Below the pieces are notes generated by a model. The model was not told the origin of the DNA, did no database searches, and saw only the letters and a list, made by a program, of their open reading frames with translations. The position numbers were made by a program, and so were the translations under genes. Below, in pieces: positions 23,125 through 34,440 of a DNA stretch of 64,000 nucleotides (positions within the stretch are counted from its first letter, which is position 1; each line of letters begins with the position of its first letter). Source of the DNA: Hysterangium stoloniferum. Its lineage: Eukaryota > Basidiomycota > Agaricomycetes > Hysterangiales > Hysterangiaceae. Location of the stretch: NCBI GenBank assembly GCA_015178975.1, contig WHVD01000002.1:930001-994000 (forward strand). Reading direction: 5' to 3'.

Positions 23125-25147
23125 ATATAATTCTGAATAATGTAAACTTCAATCACTTTAAAAATAAGTTTCTGAATGAGAATAACTGGGAAGCTGGAAT
23201 GTACAGAACCCTCAATATGACATGGTCACAGAAGGTAATACAACGGTTATGTGATGAAGTATGTGAAAATATTATTCCAAGACAGAAGACAGATATGATT
23301 AGGCATTATTATTGATCCACCAGGTCATGAAGTGACTGAGTAAAGTTGTGGGGTGGTAGCATGGTGGGGGCTTGCACCCACAGGTCATAGCCTTGTACTG
23401 AAGTGAATCCATGAATCCCCCTTTTCTTTATTATGCCATCACTTAACCACAAAGTTGCTGAGCATGCAATATAGATGACGAACATCCTGTCTTCCAACAA
23501 CCAATGTATACATCTTAGATGTCAGTGCTATTTGTGATACATCAATTATATATTGACTATACAATGCAACAAGCATCCTGTCAGGCACTGATAATTCCCA
23601 TGTGAGGTAGGAAGGTTAGAAATCGAGACCAATATGCAAATACCATGGTGCTGGCATTAGGTGACATAGTTTATCTGTTTCGCCTCTGTCCAGCAGGGAA
23701 TATTTACTACTAGTATCTTAACTCAGTCACACTATGGGAAGATAATGCGCCTTTGGGGGATGGTGGTCAATATTGGTTATATGACAGTGTTGGGTTTAAG
23801 GTGATAGTGTCTAAGAACTTGACTCACCTAAATTCTGAAAATTTAACCACGAAGATTATGAGTGGTTTATGACATATGTCCCACTAGCAGATCAATGCCC
23901 TAGTCAGTCATGTTTTGTAACAATTTTATAAATGTGAGACCCATGAACTCAATGTTATACAATCACTATCATGGTTTCGTAGACTCCCTCATATTACAAC
24001 AATGCGCTTGTTAAAAGAGGTGGGCAAGTGGCTATCCATCCTCAGGCTACTTGCCTGTCATATTCCTTCATTCAACGAATCCACCCTCACGAATGTGACA
24101 TGCTTTCATATAAACACTTATTATAACCACAATTAAAAAATAACTACACACTGGCTCCCCACAATTGTCACACAAAACATGGATCATACAAAACATGGAG
24201 CCAGTGTGATTTAGCCTCCTTTGATCATGTGGAAAAGAAAGGGATTTTATATTTACCAAGCAGTTGGAACAAAGGAGAGTTAAACTCAATTATAGAGCAT
24301 CTAACAGATTCTATATCATTTTGTAATTCCGTCAAATTCAGGGATGTGAATGGGATTTTAAATTGAGTGATTATACACATGTTCTATGTGATGTTAAATC
24401 CTGCAATCACATCTGGGGAGTTTTGTGGATTTTTAATTGGATCATCCTCTGACAAGTCACAGGAAAGATAAAGGGATACAAAATACCACTGGACTATACA
24501 AAATTGAAGGAGTTTATATTCCATGATATAGTTGATAATGTCTAGTATCTCCTCCATTATACCCCCACTTGTTATAAATGCTAAATTACACTGAGGGATC
24601 ACAGTGCCACACCCACCCTGGTAGTATGCTTCGAACTGTCGCAATGTGTGGCATATATAAATTTGTAGCTCCAAAGAGAGAAAGTGCAATCGTGTGTGCA
24701 AACTTGGAAGGTGACAACAGTAAATATGATCAGTTTTCACAATTAGTAATAATACTATACATGCACAAATTATTTTCTCTGATCTTTAAGTTGACAATTG
24801 CGCGATCGATTGAAGCATTCAACAAGTTGTATTTGGGACAGGACATATATCAAATGACGATCAACGTAGCCTTGCGCGTTGCTCATCCGCGAGACTAATC
24901 AACAATGAGGTTGTTCTACTAGTATAAAGATGTTTGATTATTGTCAGCGAAATCAAAATTCTCGATCAAGTTGAGCGAAATCATGGTATGAATATTACTA
25001 AGGAACTTCAGTCCAAGTCATTGGTACAAATGGACATGGGTGAGAATGTGTAGAATCAGTGTGCTCAGCATCGAGCTTGTTCTGGTGGGAACAATACTGC
25101 ATGACATGGGGCTGGCATTATAGCTCCTGCAGCATAATATGTCAAAT
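23125..25147. other. Decayed flank of the F-box array
   Basis: No intact gene. The stretch 23789-24130 is a degraded direct copy of 43430-43750 (shared phrases GTTAAAAGAGGTGGGC, TTCAACGAATCCACCCTCACG, CTTTCATATAAACACTTATT) and partly of the spacers at 38.0 and 40.8 kb. The last 150 bp before 25148 resemble the 3' flank of the other F-box copies. So the array's duplication unit reached at least to 23.8 kb. Confidence 0.6.
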
Positions 25148-26797
25148 CTACGATGCGTTGAGCCTTAACCTGCTATGATAAAAATCATCGGAATAATTCA
25201 TTCCCGTCCACATCTCAAATGTCGTCCTATTGTTATGAACATGATTTGAGTTTCCGCCCCGCCTTTCGACTGTCGTATATCGGCACATGTCCCGGGAACG
25301 AATCCTCCGTATTTCGATAACTTTTGTGTCACCGAAGTCGTCGACCATGAGGCCTTCCAAAAGGGGGAGTACCGTGGTGAACTTGTCGCGTATCACACTA
25401 GCATTGGATAAACTGAATATATTACTGAACACCTTAAGGTATCGCAGATTGGGAAATTTGTATAACTGGTCGACCTAGAAAGAAAGGGTATGTCATAGGA
25501 AACAAATAATTATTTATTACCGCCATACGTACAAATTGGTCTACATCTTCTTCATCTGGGGGCATGGATTTTAACAACTGTAAGTCCAAAACCTGAAGAT
25601 TCGGTAGCCTTCTCATTGCCATCAACGGGAACACCCAGTCCATCGAGACATGCAAGATAACTAATTCAGTCATGTGCGAGAGCGTGGGACCGCACCTTAC
25701 ATCTAGTTTGGTGCTGAAGTGGCGAAGCTTTTCGCCGAAACCAACAGGCAAAAAGTCTGATATCTCGACTTCATCATGAAATATGCTCAGATTTCTCAAG
25801 TCCGGGAAAATGTCTCGACGGAAAACGCCGCGGGGAATATGCAGGTCATACAAAGAAAGACTTATTAGTCGGTTATGCCTTCTGAAAAAGTTGAACATGA
25901 TGTCGACTTGTGATTCGTCACCGATGAAACGGTATCGTCCACCGTGAAGGGTAAGGCGCAATAGTTCCGGAAGATGTACATCGCGGAGTATCGCAACTAA
26001 GCTTTGTGAGCGAGGTATGCGAAGACGGAAATCGCGTAGTTCTGGAAAGTCACGAAGGAGGGGCAGGATATTCTGGTGCCAATTTGGTTGTGGGAAGTAG
26101 ATCGAACAAGATATTTGAGTGATATGTGAAAATTGGACAATCTAATTCGAATGTTATTATCATTCGACATCAGTGCACAAAAACCCATCTTGAGCCATTC
26201 ATATAAACCATCAGTGGACATATCAAATGTATGAAAGCACACTTCTCGAGTATGTCCAAGACGTATTTCCTTTAGCGTGTTGTCAAAACCCAATGGTAGT
26301 ACAAAATTGGCATCGTGAGTAAAGGATATAGAGAAACAATGTAGGTTAACCATTAACCTTAGAGCCGCGCGGAAAGTAACTAGACACGAGGCCTTCTCCT
26401 CTTTGCTTGGTTCTATTGCAAAATACGACTGATCATCTCGAAGGTACCTGCGTACTAAACTGTTATGACCCGGTGGGCATATTGAATGCTCCCCTGTAGT
26501 TATATCTAGGATGTGGACACGGGATGCCAGATCGCGTCTAGAAGCAATGTGTTCCCAAAGGCCAATATCCGGGATCTTAGCAAAGATGACTCGATACCGG
26601 ATATGCCACGGAATTATCAAATCCCTAAAACGTTTTTTAGTTAATGCCAGGTGTAATAAATCCCAGGGATTTTTTATTTCTGATACAATGGCGTCCAAAA
26701 TCTCTTGTGGTTGATCACATAGCGAAGTAGTAGCAGTGTGGGAATACCTAAAGAAGAAAGAGGTTAGACACTAAATGTACAGGAGCGGAACATACAT
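25148..26797 (-). CDS. F-box protein, array copy 1 (donor-site mutation)
   Basis: Exons on the minus strand by comparison with the paralogs: AT of the start codon at 26796-26797; 26189-26747 (F-box: QPQEILDAIVSEI, DLLHLALTKKRFRDLIIP, then GLWEHIASRRDLASRVH); 25533-26141; 25148-25474. Lengths 561, 609 and 327 keep the frame and give about 498 residues. F-box proteins are substrate adaptors of SCF ubiquitin ligases; the long C-terminal part looks like irregular leucine-rich repeats (PNLQVLDLQLL, MTELVILHVS). Oddity: the donor of the second intron reads ATGGGT where the paralogs have GTGGGC or GTGCG, and nearby GTs would shift the frame. Its C-terminal end (YHSRLRLNAS) also departs from the YYGGLRHR of the others. 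Possibly a decaying copy. Confidence 0.7.
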
Positions 26798-26879
26798 ATT
26801 CAGGAGTACAGCTTATGGTTCTGAGTGTTCTGAGTGATGTGTGTTTCAATGAAGGTGACGAGTTGCTTCAAGTGGGAAG

Positions 26880-27082
26880 TGTTAGATTTTTGGGTAAATC
26901 GAGCAGCCGGAGTCGTATAGTGACCGGGGGCACTAATGCTCACATTCATTACCGCTCTTGTTATCAGTATATAATCGTAGTTACGCATGTGACCCCCCAT
27001 GCGTTTATAACCAACAATATAACTCAGACAGTATTGCGCTCGTCCTCTATAGGTCTGGCCATATTTTCGCCGAAAGTTAACA
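26880..27082. repeat. Very short LTR-like element, TSD GGAAG
   Basis: 203 bp beginning TGTTAGATTTTTGGG and ending AAAGTTAACA, flanked by perfect 5-bp repeats GGAAG (26875-26879, 27083-27087). The upstream region of F-box copy 2 (near 29950) shows the empty site: GGGAAGTGG continuing directly to TTCCTCTGGTGC. A second copy in the other orientation is at 34765-34971. TG..CA ends and 5-bp duplications fit a solo LTR of a TRIM-like element. Confidence 0.8.
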
Positions 27083-28268
27083 GGAAGTGGGTCCTCTGGT
27101 GCCCATTCTCGACCAATTAGTACGTGTGCGTGTGCACGTGCCGGTACCACGTAAGCGTGTGAATCACACGTCCCTAAGCATTTACTCGCCAACATGTAAT
27201 GCACGAAGTTATGCTAAAGCAGCTTTTTGAGAAGACGCTAGCTACCGTTGTTAGAATTACTGTGCGTGAGCTATTATATCTACCGCCGCACAGGGCTAAT
27301 TCTCCTAAAGACTACCGCATTCCCATAATATATATATATATAAGTATGCACAAGAAGATTTTTCTTATTTTATCACTAAATAAGCCAAAAAGCAATGTAC
27401 CAACACACGACTACGAAACGCAGGTAGCATCGCCACAAGGGAGATGTTAGGCTGTATGAAGATACGCTCAGACAAAAATAAAGAACCCGAAGGATTGCGA
27501 GGCTCAAATAAAAATTAGTGAATATGAGGCTTCGCCGGTGTATTCAAGGTGATAGTGTGGAGTAATCAAAGGACTCGGGCGATTTCTCAACGTTGAAGCC
27601 TCGTATTAACCAGACAATGGATGCACTCAGGGGCGTGGCTGTGGTTTACCACCTGCCACTAGCATAATACCCCATCAATGTTCATAACAATCATATTTTA
27701 AATGCGACACGCATGAACTCAGTATTACGTTTGACAATCACTATCACGGGTTCGTCGACAACCCTTCGCATGACGCATGACAGGGAGCGTTTCAAGTTGT
27801 AAAAGAATAGTTGAGTGGCCACTCGTCTCTGGACACTTATACCTGTTGGTTTTTCCCCAATAATAGCATATATATCTCGTTGTACCGCTAGCCCGGACCC
27901 CACTCTCTCTTTGATGTTCGGAATTCGTATGATGATTTCCTTGCTAGTGACACGCTTCGCCATTAAGCAAGGGGAGGTTTATTAACACTACAGTTTATTA
28001 CCTCTAATACCTTCTAACGTCTTTATTAGATATCCTTAATTCACCTATGCTTTGGCTATAAATACTAACAGCGGAATTAATTGGCACACCCCTCAGTGCG
28101 TAAATCGGAATTCCCGACGTACTAGTCGGCGAAATCGTCATACAAATATTGCCAAAGGAACTTCAGTACAAACAATTGGTATAATGCGACATGGGTGATG
28201 ATTTATAGAATTGTGCGCAGCACTTTCGTTCTGGTGGGAACGATGCCGCATATCGCAAGGTTGGCATC
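27083..28268. other. Spacer between F-box copies 1 and 2
   Basis: Contains the 5' flank of copy 1 and the 3' flank of copy 2. A minus-strand frame at 27691-27963 (starting MAKRVTSKEII, 90 residues) has counterparts at about 35477-35703, 38180-38427 and 40930-41158, but they differ by frameshifts and stops, so it is probably not a gene. A (TA)n tract is at 27328-27343. Confidence 0.5.
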
Positions 28269-29916
28269 CTAGCGGTGTCTTAACCCGCCGTAATAAAAAT
28301 CATCGGAGTACTTCATTCCCGTCCACATCTCAAACGACGTCCTAGTGTCGTTATCTGAACCTCCGCCTCTTCTCTCGACTGTCGTATATCCGCGCATGTT
28401 CGGGTCATGAACCCTCTGTATTTCAATAATTTTCCCCTCCTCATAGAAATGATTCTCATCATCATAAAATTCGACCCTGAGGCCTTCCAAAATGGATAGT
28501 ATCGTGGTGACCTTTTCGCGTATAATACTAGCGTCGGGTAACCGGAGGAAATCAGCGGACAAATAAAGGTATCGCAAGTTAGGAAATTTGTATAACTGGC
28601 CGAACTAGAACGGAGGGGTTTGTCCGCGGAAACAGATGATAGGCTATTACCAACATACGTACAAATTGGTCTACATCATGCCGTTCCCTGCGTATACACG
28701 TCAAGTCCAAAACTTGAAGATTCGGCAGCACTCTCAGTCCCATCAACGATGAATAGCGCTTGATCCAGACTTTCAAGATAGCTAATTCAGTCATGTGCGA
28801 GAGCAGAGAACAGCGTTTTGCGCCTAGTGTGGTGGTAAGCTCGAGGTGGCGAAGTTGTTTACCGAAGCCAACAGGCAAAAACTCTATCCCGATTCCATAC
28901 GGCTGTATACTCAGACTTGTCAAGCACGGGAGGCTGTTTGGGTGGAAAATACCCGGTGAAACAAGTGGTCCCTCCAACGAAAGACTCGTTAACTCGTTAT
29001 GCCTTCTGAAGAAGTTGAACATGATGTCTTGTGATTCATCGCCTCCTACGCCTCCTACGCCTCCTACGCCGTGAAGGGTAAGGCGTAAGAGTTCTGGTAA
29101 ATGGACTTCGCGGAGTGTCGCAACTAAACAGTAAGGTATCTCGATACATAAATCTCGTAGTCGTGGAGTGAGACGAAGGATGGTCAGGAGGTTCTCGTCA
29201 AACTGGGCGCGACTCCCAGGAGTAGACCATAATAGAGAGTTGAGTGAGAAATGAAAGGTGGAAAATCTAATCTGGATGTTATTATTATTCGACATTCCGT
29301 GCACAAAAGCCCACCTGAAGCCATTCATGTAAACCATTAGTTGGTACATCAAAGTCGTGAAAACACATTTCTCGAACATGGCTAGGAACAATTTGCTCCA
29401 ACGTGTTTGGAAAGCCCAGGGGTGATACAAAATCGGTTTCCTGCATAACGAATATAGAGAAACAGTGTAGGTTAACCATTGACCTTAGAGCCGCGCGGAA
29501 AGTAACTAGACAGGAGGCTCTCTCCTCTTTGCTTAGTTCCATTACAGAATACGATTGATCATCTCGAAGGTACCTGCGTACTAAACTGTCATGACCCGGT
29601 GGGTATACGGAATGTTCCCCTGTAGTTATATCTAGGATGTGGACACGGGATGCCAGATCGCGTCTAGAAGCAATGTGTTCCCAAAGGCCAATATCCGAGA
29701 GCTTAGCAAAGATGACTCGATACCGGATATGCCACGGAATTATCAAATCCCTAAAACGTTTTTGAGTCAATGCTAGGTGTAATAAATCCCAGGGATTTTG
29801 TATTTCTGATACAATGGCGTCCAAAATCTCTTGTGGTTGATCACATAGCGAAGTAGTGTGGGAATACCTAAAGAAGAAAGAGGTTAGACACTAATGTACA
29901 GGGGCGGAACATACAT
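28269..29916 (-). CDS. F-box protein, array copy 2 (shifted splice acceptor)
   Basis: Exons: AT at 29915-29916; 29315-29867 (F-box and GLWEHIASRRDLASRVH); exon 3 from 28663; 28269-28604. The F-box segment is almost identical to copy 1. With the acceptor used in the paralogs (exon 3 ending at 29266) a 2-bp deletion relative to the others would shift the frame (604 bp). An AG 5 bp upstream (CATCCAG) gives 609 bp and an open frame IRFSTFHFSLN...DENLLTIL, so the gene may be rescued by that acceptor. Exon 3 carries a GGVGGVGG tract absent in the others (a short CCTCCTACG repeat). Predicted product about 495 residues. Either a working divergent copy or an early pseudogene. Confidence 0.65.
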
Positions 29917-30334
29917 GTTCAGACGGCTTAGGGTTCTGAGTGATGGAGTTGCTTCAAGTGGGAAGTGGTTCCTCTGGTGCAAAAAAACGTGCGTGCACGT
30001 GCACGTGTGCCAGTAGCGTGTGAATCACTCGTCCCCTAAACATTTACTGGCCAACAATTGGCAACCTGAAAGCCCCGGCTTGGGCTCGGCTGGGACGGCT
30101 TGGGCCCAGGCCGCGGGTAAAAATGGTACAAGATGGCATTTATAAACTTGTAGTCTACTAATAAAATAAAATAAACTTCTCAAAAATAGAGAGTATTTGC
30201 AACTAATAATTATCAGCTCCGGAATGATCCGGACATCAACTCCGCCTATTATTTATTGTCGATCAAAATATTTCCCAACGTGTGACCTAAAATGTGACAG
30301 CTGAGTCTCCAAACCGGGCTCTTTACCCTAACAG

Positions 30335-30973
30335 ACATGTTCTCAAGGCCATCACCTTGTGTTCCAGTGGTCCCCAGTGAGTTCAACCTGTCCCCTCTAT
30401 TTTCTATGCTAACTGACTCTTTTCTGAGGCTGTCATCACATTTTCAGGTTTCTCAGTGCATCCAAACCATATCCCTTCTTCCTAATCCAACACACGTGTT
30501 CTCAAGGCCATCACTTCGTGTTCCAGTGGTCCCCAGTAAGTTCAACCCATCCTCTCTGTTTTCTATGCTAACTGACTCTTTTCTGAGGCTGTCATCACGT
30601 TTTCCAGGTTTCTCAGTGCGTCCAAACCATATCCCTTCTTCCTAATCTAACACATGTGTTCTCAAGGCCATCACTTCGTGTTCCAGTGGTCCCCAGTAAG
30701 TTCAACCCATCCTCTCTGTTTTCTATGTTAACTGACTCTTTTCTGAGGCTGTCATCACATTTTCCAGGTTTCTCAGTGCATCCAAACCATATCCCTTCTT
30801 CCTAATCTAACACACGTGTTCTCAAGGCCATCACTTCGTGTTCCAGTGGTCCCCAGTAAGTTCAACCCATCCCCTCCATTTTCTATGCTAACTGACTCTT
30901 TTCTGAGGCTGTCATCACGTTTTCCAGGTTTCTCAGTGCATCCAAACCATATCCCCTCTCCCTAATCTAACAC
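30335..30973 (+). repeat. Four tandem 160-bp repeats upstream of the Myb-like gene
   Basis: Units begin at about 30335, 30494, 30654 and 30814 (periods 159-160) with the phrase GTTCTCAAGGCCATCAC, and end with CCTAATCTAACAC. Copies differ by only a few substitutions. They lie between the left TIR and the start of the Myb-like gene, so they could hold subterminal binding sites for the transposition proteins or promoter elements. Not CRISPR: units are directly adjacent without spacers. Confidence 0.9.
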
Positions 30974-31004
30974 GCATCTGCAAGGTCCACATATTCTGAG
31001 TGCC

Positions 31005-32701
31005 ATGTCCTACCAATTCAGGACCGTGTCGCCTTCCAACTTCTATCACACTTCCCTTCTCTCACCCTCACCTCCTCTCCCATCATCACATGTGATGCCC
31101 CTCACGCCCACACTCCCATCTTCAAAACATGCAAGATACTTATCTGAAGCATCCAACATGCAGGTCCCACACCCCCATAGTCCCATGAACGTGGATACCC
31201 CCATATGCCCTCTTCCCCCCAACTCCTCTTCCATGGTCAACGCCCCCCAACTGGTCACTCCGGTCAGGTCATCTCCACGCCATCGCCAGGTCACTTCAGT
31301 CACATTATCTCCACGAGTGTTTGAAGGTGAGTCAGACACTGGCATTTTCACTGATGGCAGCAAGGATGCCTCTTCACCCACCAAGAAGAGGACACAACGA
31401 TGCAAGCCCAGGGAGGAGTTCACGACCAATGACCTCAAAGCACTTTTGAGTGCAGTTCTAAATGTCAACCCCTGGATGTGCGCGCGTGGGGAGTCAAAGG
31501 ACAAGTGGCAGGAGGTGTCAGTTTTGGTCAAACAGGCTAATGCGTGTGAGGGACGTTCAGCTGATACACTGAAAAACAAGGTGTACAGTCTCTTGAAAGC
31601 TGTTGAGGTGCGTTTTTTTTTTTTCTTTATGTATTTTATTCAACAACTCTATTAGACTCGAGGTGTTAGCACATGGAATTCTCTCGCTCGTGATGCAGGT
31701 CTTTTCACCGCCATCTCAGGTCGTTTGGATTCTGTGGCAGCTCTCAAAAAACTGGCGGAGGAAACAAGGGAATCTGATCACGAGAAAGTGAAACTGGTAT
31801 GTTGTTCTTGATATTATATCTTTATTCTACTCACTTTTTTTAGGCAGCCGAAGCTCAGAAGACTGCTGGCTTGAACTTGCGCGATGCAATGATGAAGGGC
31901 CATTCACGCCGATCCCTGAAGAAGCGCACTCAGGACGATCTTTTTTCAGCCACAGGGCATTCTGACATAGCACAGGAAGACTCCTCTGGCTCTGGCATAT
32001 CAATGTTGACGAGCCGACACACTTTGAAGAGCAAAAAGTGCCGTGAAGACACACTCGAGTCAATTATCGGCCTCATTCGTACTTCAGTGGATGCGAGGGA
32101 GGTTATGATCAGTGAGCAACGCAAGCAGACAGAAGCGTTCATTCTGGAGGCGTGTGCAGCACGAGAGGAGGCACGTGCAGCACGAGAGGAGGCACGTGCA
32201 GCACGAGAGGAGGCACGTGCAGCACGAGAGGAGGCACGTGCAGCACGAGAGGAGGCACGTGCAGCACGAGAGGAGGCAGCAGAGGAGGCACGTGCAGCAC
32301 GAGAGGAGGCACGTGCAGCACGAGAGGAGGCACGTGCAGCACGAGAGGAGGCACGTGCAGCACGAGAGGAGGCACGTGCAGCACGAGAGGAGGCACGTGC
32401 AGCACGAGAGGAGGCACGTGCAGCACGAGAGGAGGCACGTGCAGCACGAGAGGAGGCACGTGCAGCACGAGAGGAGGCACGTGCAGCACGAGAGGAGGCA
32501 CGTGCAGCACGAGAGGAGGCACGTGCAGCACGAGAGGAGGCACGTGCAGCACGAGAGGAGGCACGTGCAGCACGAGAGGAGGCACGTGCAGCACGAGAGG
32601 AGGCACGTGCAGCACGAGAGAAGGCATGTGCAGCACGACTTGCCAGTGATGAGATTGCGAAGTCACTCATTGATGTGTTGAGACAGGGGTTGTTGGGATG
32701 A
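31005..32701 (+). CDS. Harbinger Myb/SANT-like protein with AAREEAR coiled coil
   Basis: Three exons: 31005-31607, 31656-31796, 31844-32701; introns GTGCG..TTAG and GTATG..TTAG; all phase 0, giving 533 residues. The N-terminal third is Ser/Pro-rich. Residues about 140-201 form a Myb/SANT-like helix-turn-helix domain (TTNDLKALLSAVL, NPWMCARGESKDKWQEV, DTLKNKVYSLLKAVE). Exon 2 continues RGVSTWNSLARDAGLFTAI. Residues about 350-515 are about 23 copies of the heptad AAREEAR, a highly charged Ala/Arg/Glu helix, followed by ARLASDEIAKSLIDVL. In Harbinger elements this protein binds DNA and helps import the transposase. Start chosen as the first ATG in frame (MSYQFRTVS). The frame is intact, unlike its transposase partner. 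Confidence 0.8.
32150..32640 (+). repeat. 21-bp coding minisatellite
   Basis: About 23 nearly perfect copies of GCACGTGCAGCACGAGAGGA plus G, one irregular unit (GAGGAGGCAGCAGAGGAG) near 32268-32290. The unit length is a multiple of three and the unit has no stop in most frames, so other frames and the reverse strand also stay open (QHERRHV, CSTRGGT, ASSRAAR readings). The flanking exon frame shows AAREEAR to be the coded one. Confidence 0.95.
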
Positions 32702-32828
32702 TGTTTGTTTTTCTCCATTTTCTTGTGATTTTATCATAGTCAGTTTTCTCAATAATATTTTGTATACAAAAAAGATAAAAGAAACTTGTTTTATTGTGAG
32801 GAATACAATGGAATACAACAGAGTAAAA

Positions 32829-33780
32829 TTAATCATGAAAATATATATCTACAGTTGGCAGCATGCAACCATAACGAATAGATGTTTGATTCGGAGTGAG
32901 ACATGCATGGGCGTTGCACAATAGGACACCAATGCGATACATTGTTCCACACTGTGTCCCCAATATCTTCTGCTTCGCAACTGAATTGAGAAATGGCCAG
33001 TCCTGAAGGACGAGGCCAAATCCATGCTCCACTGAAATGCGCACCCTACCCATTGCCGTGTTCCATGCATGCTGTTCTTCAGAGAGTGGTGCAACTGCAG
33101 TGTATGAGCTCACCATGACTGGACTTGTGCCATACGCCGAATCTCCATAGATCTGAAAGTATCGGCGCTCAGGGGGGTCATCTAAAGTCAATCCTGGTTG
33201 GATCGCCTTCTGCTCTAACATTGCTAGGAGCCCGCTCTCAGCTAGGACTCCCACATCATTTTGAGGGGCACGAAATGGTCCGCTGAGATGTACCATTAGC
33301 CCGTTGGGGGCTACAATGCCTTGGAACTTCATGCTGTGGCACTTCTTGTAGCCAGTGTACACAAGCTCCTGAAATTCACCTGGTCGACAGGTGGGACGGA
33401 TTGTGCAATCAATGAAGCCGAATATTGTGGATGTGGGTGCTCCAAAGTTATGAATGGCTTCGGCATATTCTTGAAGATGATCTGGGTTGACAACCCCTTC
33501 TGTATCCCAGTCTAGAGATGATCCCACCGGTTGTTGAGAAATTTCGCTGTGGAGTTGATGAGATCAGAGATGACACCCTGCGACAAGTTATATTTGGCAG
33601 ATAGAGCCCACTGGTCCTCTGGGCTACACAATCGTGCACAAAGAAGTGTGAATGCCTCGACATTTGTTGTGGTTAGGAGTGATAAGGGGATCTGGGATCT
33701 CAAGGATTTGGCTCAATAGTATGAGCTCTATAAATACGTTAGCAATGGTCATCAAATCAAAAAATATCCATACACACCTG
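32829..33780 (-). pseudogene. Harbinger DDE transposase (two frameshifts)
   Basis: DDE_Tnp_4-type nuclease. Frame 32829-33527 has the acidic triad in FIDCTIRP (first D), FQIYGDSAYGTSPV (second D) and VRISVEHGFG (E), plus EFQELVYTGYKKCH and QDWPFLNS. Upstream pieces in two other frames supply the N-terminal part: EIPDPLITPNHNK and EAFTLLCARLCSPEDQWALS..AKYNLSQGVISDL..NNRWDHL. Joining them needs a shift near 33680 and another near 33520. An intron-like GTGTG..CTAAC..TAG segment precedes them (about 33728-33778). It ends about 130 bp from the end of the convergent Myb-like gene. The nuclease signature is intact but the product would be truncated unless the shifts are sequencing errors or introns. 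Confidence 0.75.
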
Positions 33781-34183
33781 AATGCCCAAAGACACCCCAA
33801 CCGCCCAAGCCTGTTCAGATAGTCCACAGTAATCCTCTCTCCTCCCTGATCTGGCCGAGGTCGTTGCTTGGGTAGTGCAGAAATGGTTGCAAGAGTTGCA
33901 ACATTGGCTGCATCGTCAAGTTGGAGTTGGATAGTGGGGAACAAAATGGGTGATGCAGTGAGAGGCTGTGCTGTGCAACGTTGGATAAAGACATTGGCAA
34001 TAGTACTGGCAATGAGGGCCTTCTGTCACCTGGAGAGTGTTTTTCTCAATGGTCTTGACTGCGTGACAGACATAATTATGCTACAACTAATGTTGAATAC
34101 TAAGTACCACAGGCGCCAATATTATCCAACATAATATCAGATCAAAAAATGCTAATATATATTAGTTGCAAATACTCTCTAAT

Positions 34184-34440
34184 ACTATGAATGTATATTA
34201 CACATAAATTTCCTCTTCATCAGAGGATAGCTCAACTTCAAGTAATGCACCCTCTGAACAAACCAATCTATATCTCTAGTCTTATTTTTGTTCTTTGTCA
34301 TTTCCTCTCCAATCTCTTCAATTCCATCCATATCATTGCATATCACATCCTTACTTGTGTTACCCACTGGGGCATCTGAGGCTGAAATAATATTTAAATA
34401 GATTATATAATTTGTTTTAAATATATTTGAATTTCAAAAA
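34184..34440 (-). pseudogene. hAT transposase N-terminal fragment
   Basis: Minus-strand frame starting MGNTSKDVICNDMDG, then EEIGEEMTKNKNKTRDID. The same phrase occurs on the plus strand at about 8050-8120, so this is a second, shortened copy in opposite orientation. It is the sequence that received the Harbinger element (target AAT). Confidence 0.7.

Larger units (their letters stand above)
30188..34180. mobile_element. PIF/Harbinger DNA transposon, complete with TIRs
   Basis: Terminal inverted repeats: the left end AGAGAGTATTTGCAACTAAT (30188 on) matches the reverse complement of the right end (to 34180) for 21 bp. Flanked by AAT on both sides (30185-30187, 34181-34183), a 3-bp duplication as expected of Harbinger elements. 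Inside: a four-fold 160-bp tandem repeat, a plus-strand Myb/SANT-like gene and a convergent minus-strand DDE transposase. Two proteins, a Myb-like DNA-binding partner and a DDE nuclease, is the canonical PIF/Harbinger set. Confidence 0.85.

Noticed and set aside
27691..27963. Small conserved gene MAKRVTSKE.. between F-box copies
   Set aside because: Counterparts at 35.5, 38.2 and 41.0 kb have indels and stops at different points, so there is no frame conservation.
30335..30973. CRISPR-like repeated array
   Set aside because: Units of 160 bp are directly adjacent without spacers, in a eukaryotic transposon.
31046..31579. 177-codon minus-strand frame
   Set aside because: Antisense of exon 1 of the Myb/SANT-like gene; no independent support.
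32112..32718. Long open frames in other frames and on the minus strand over the 21-bp repeats (up to 262 codons)
   Set aside because: They result from a stop-free repeat unit of length divisible by three; only the AAREEAR frame connects by valid introns to the Myb/SANT domain.
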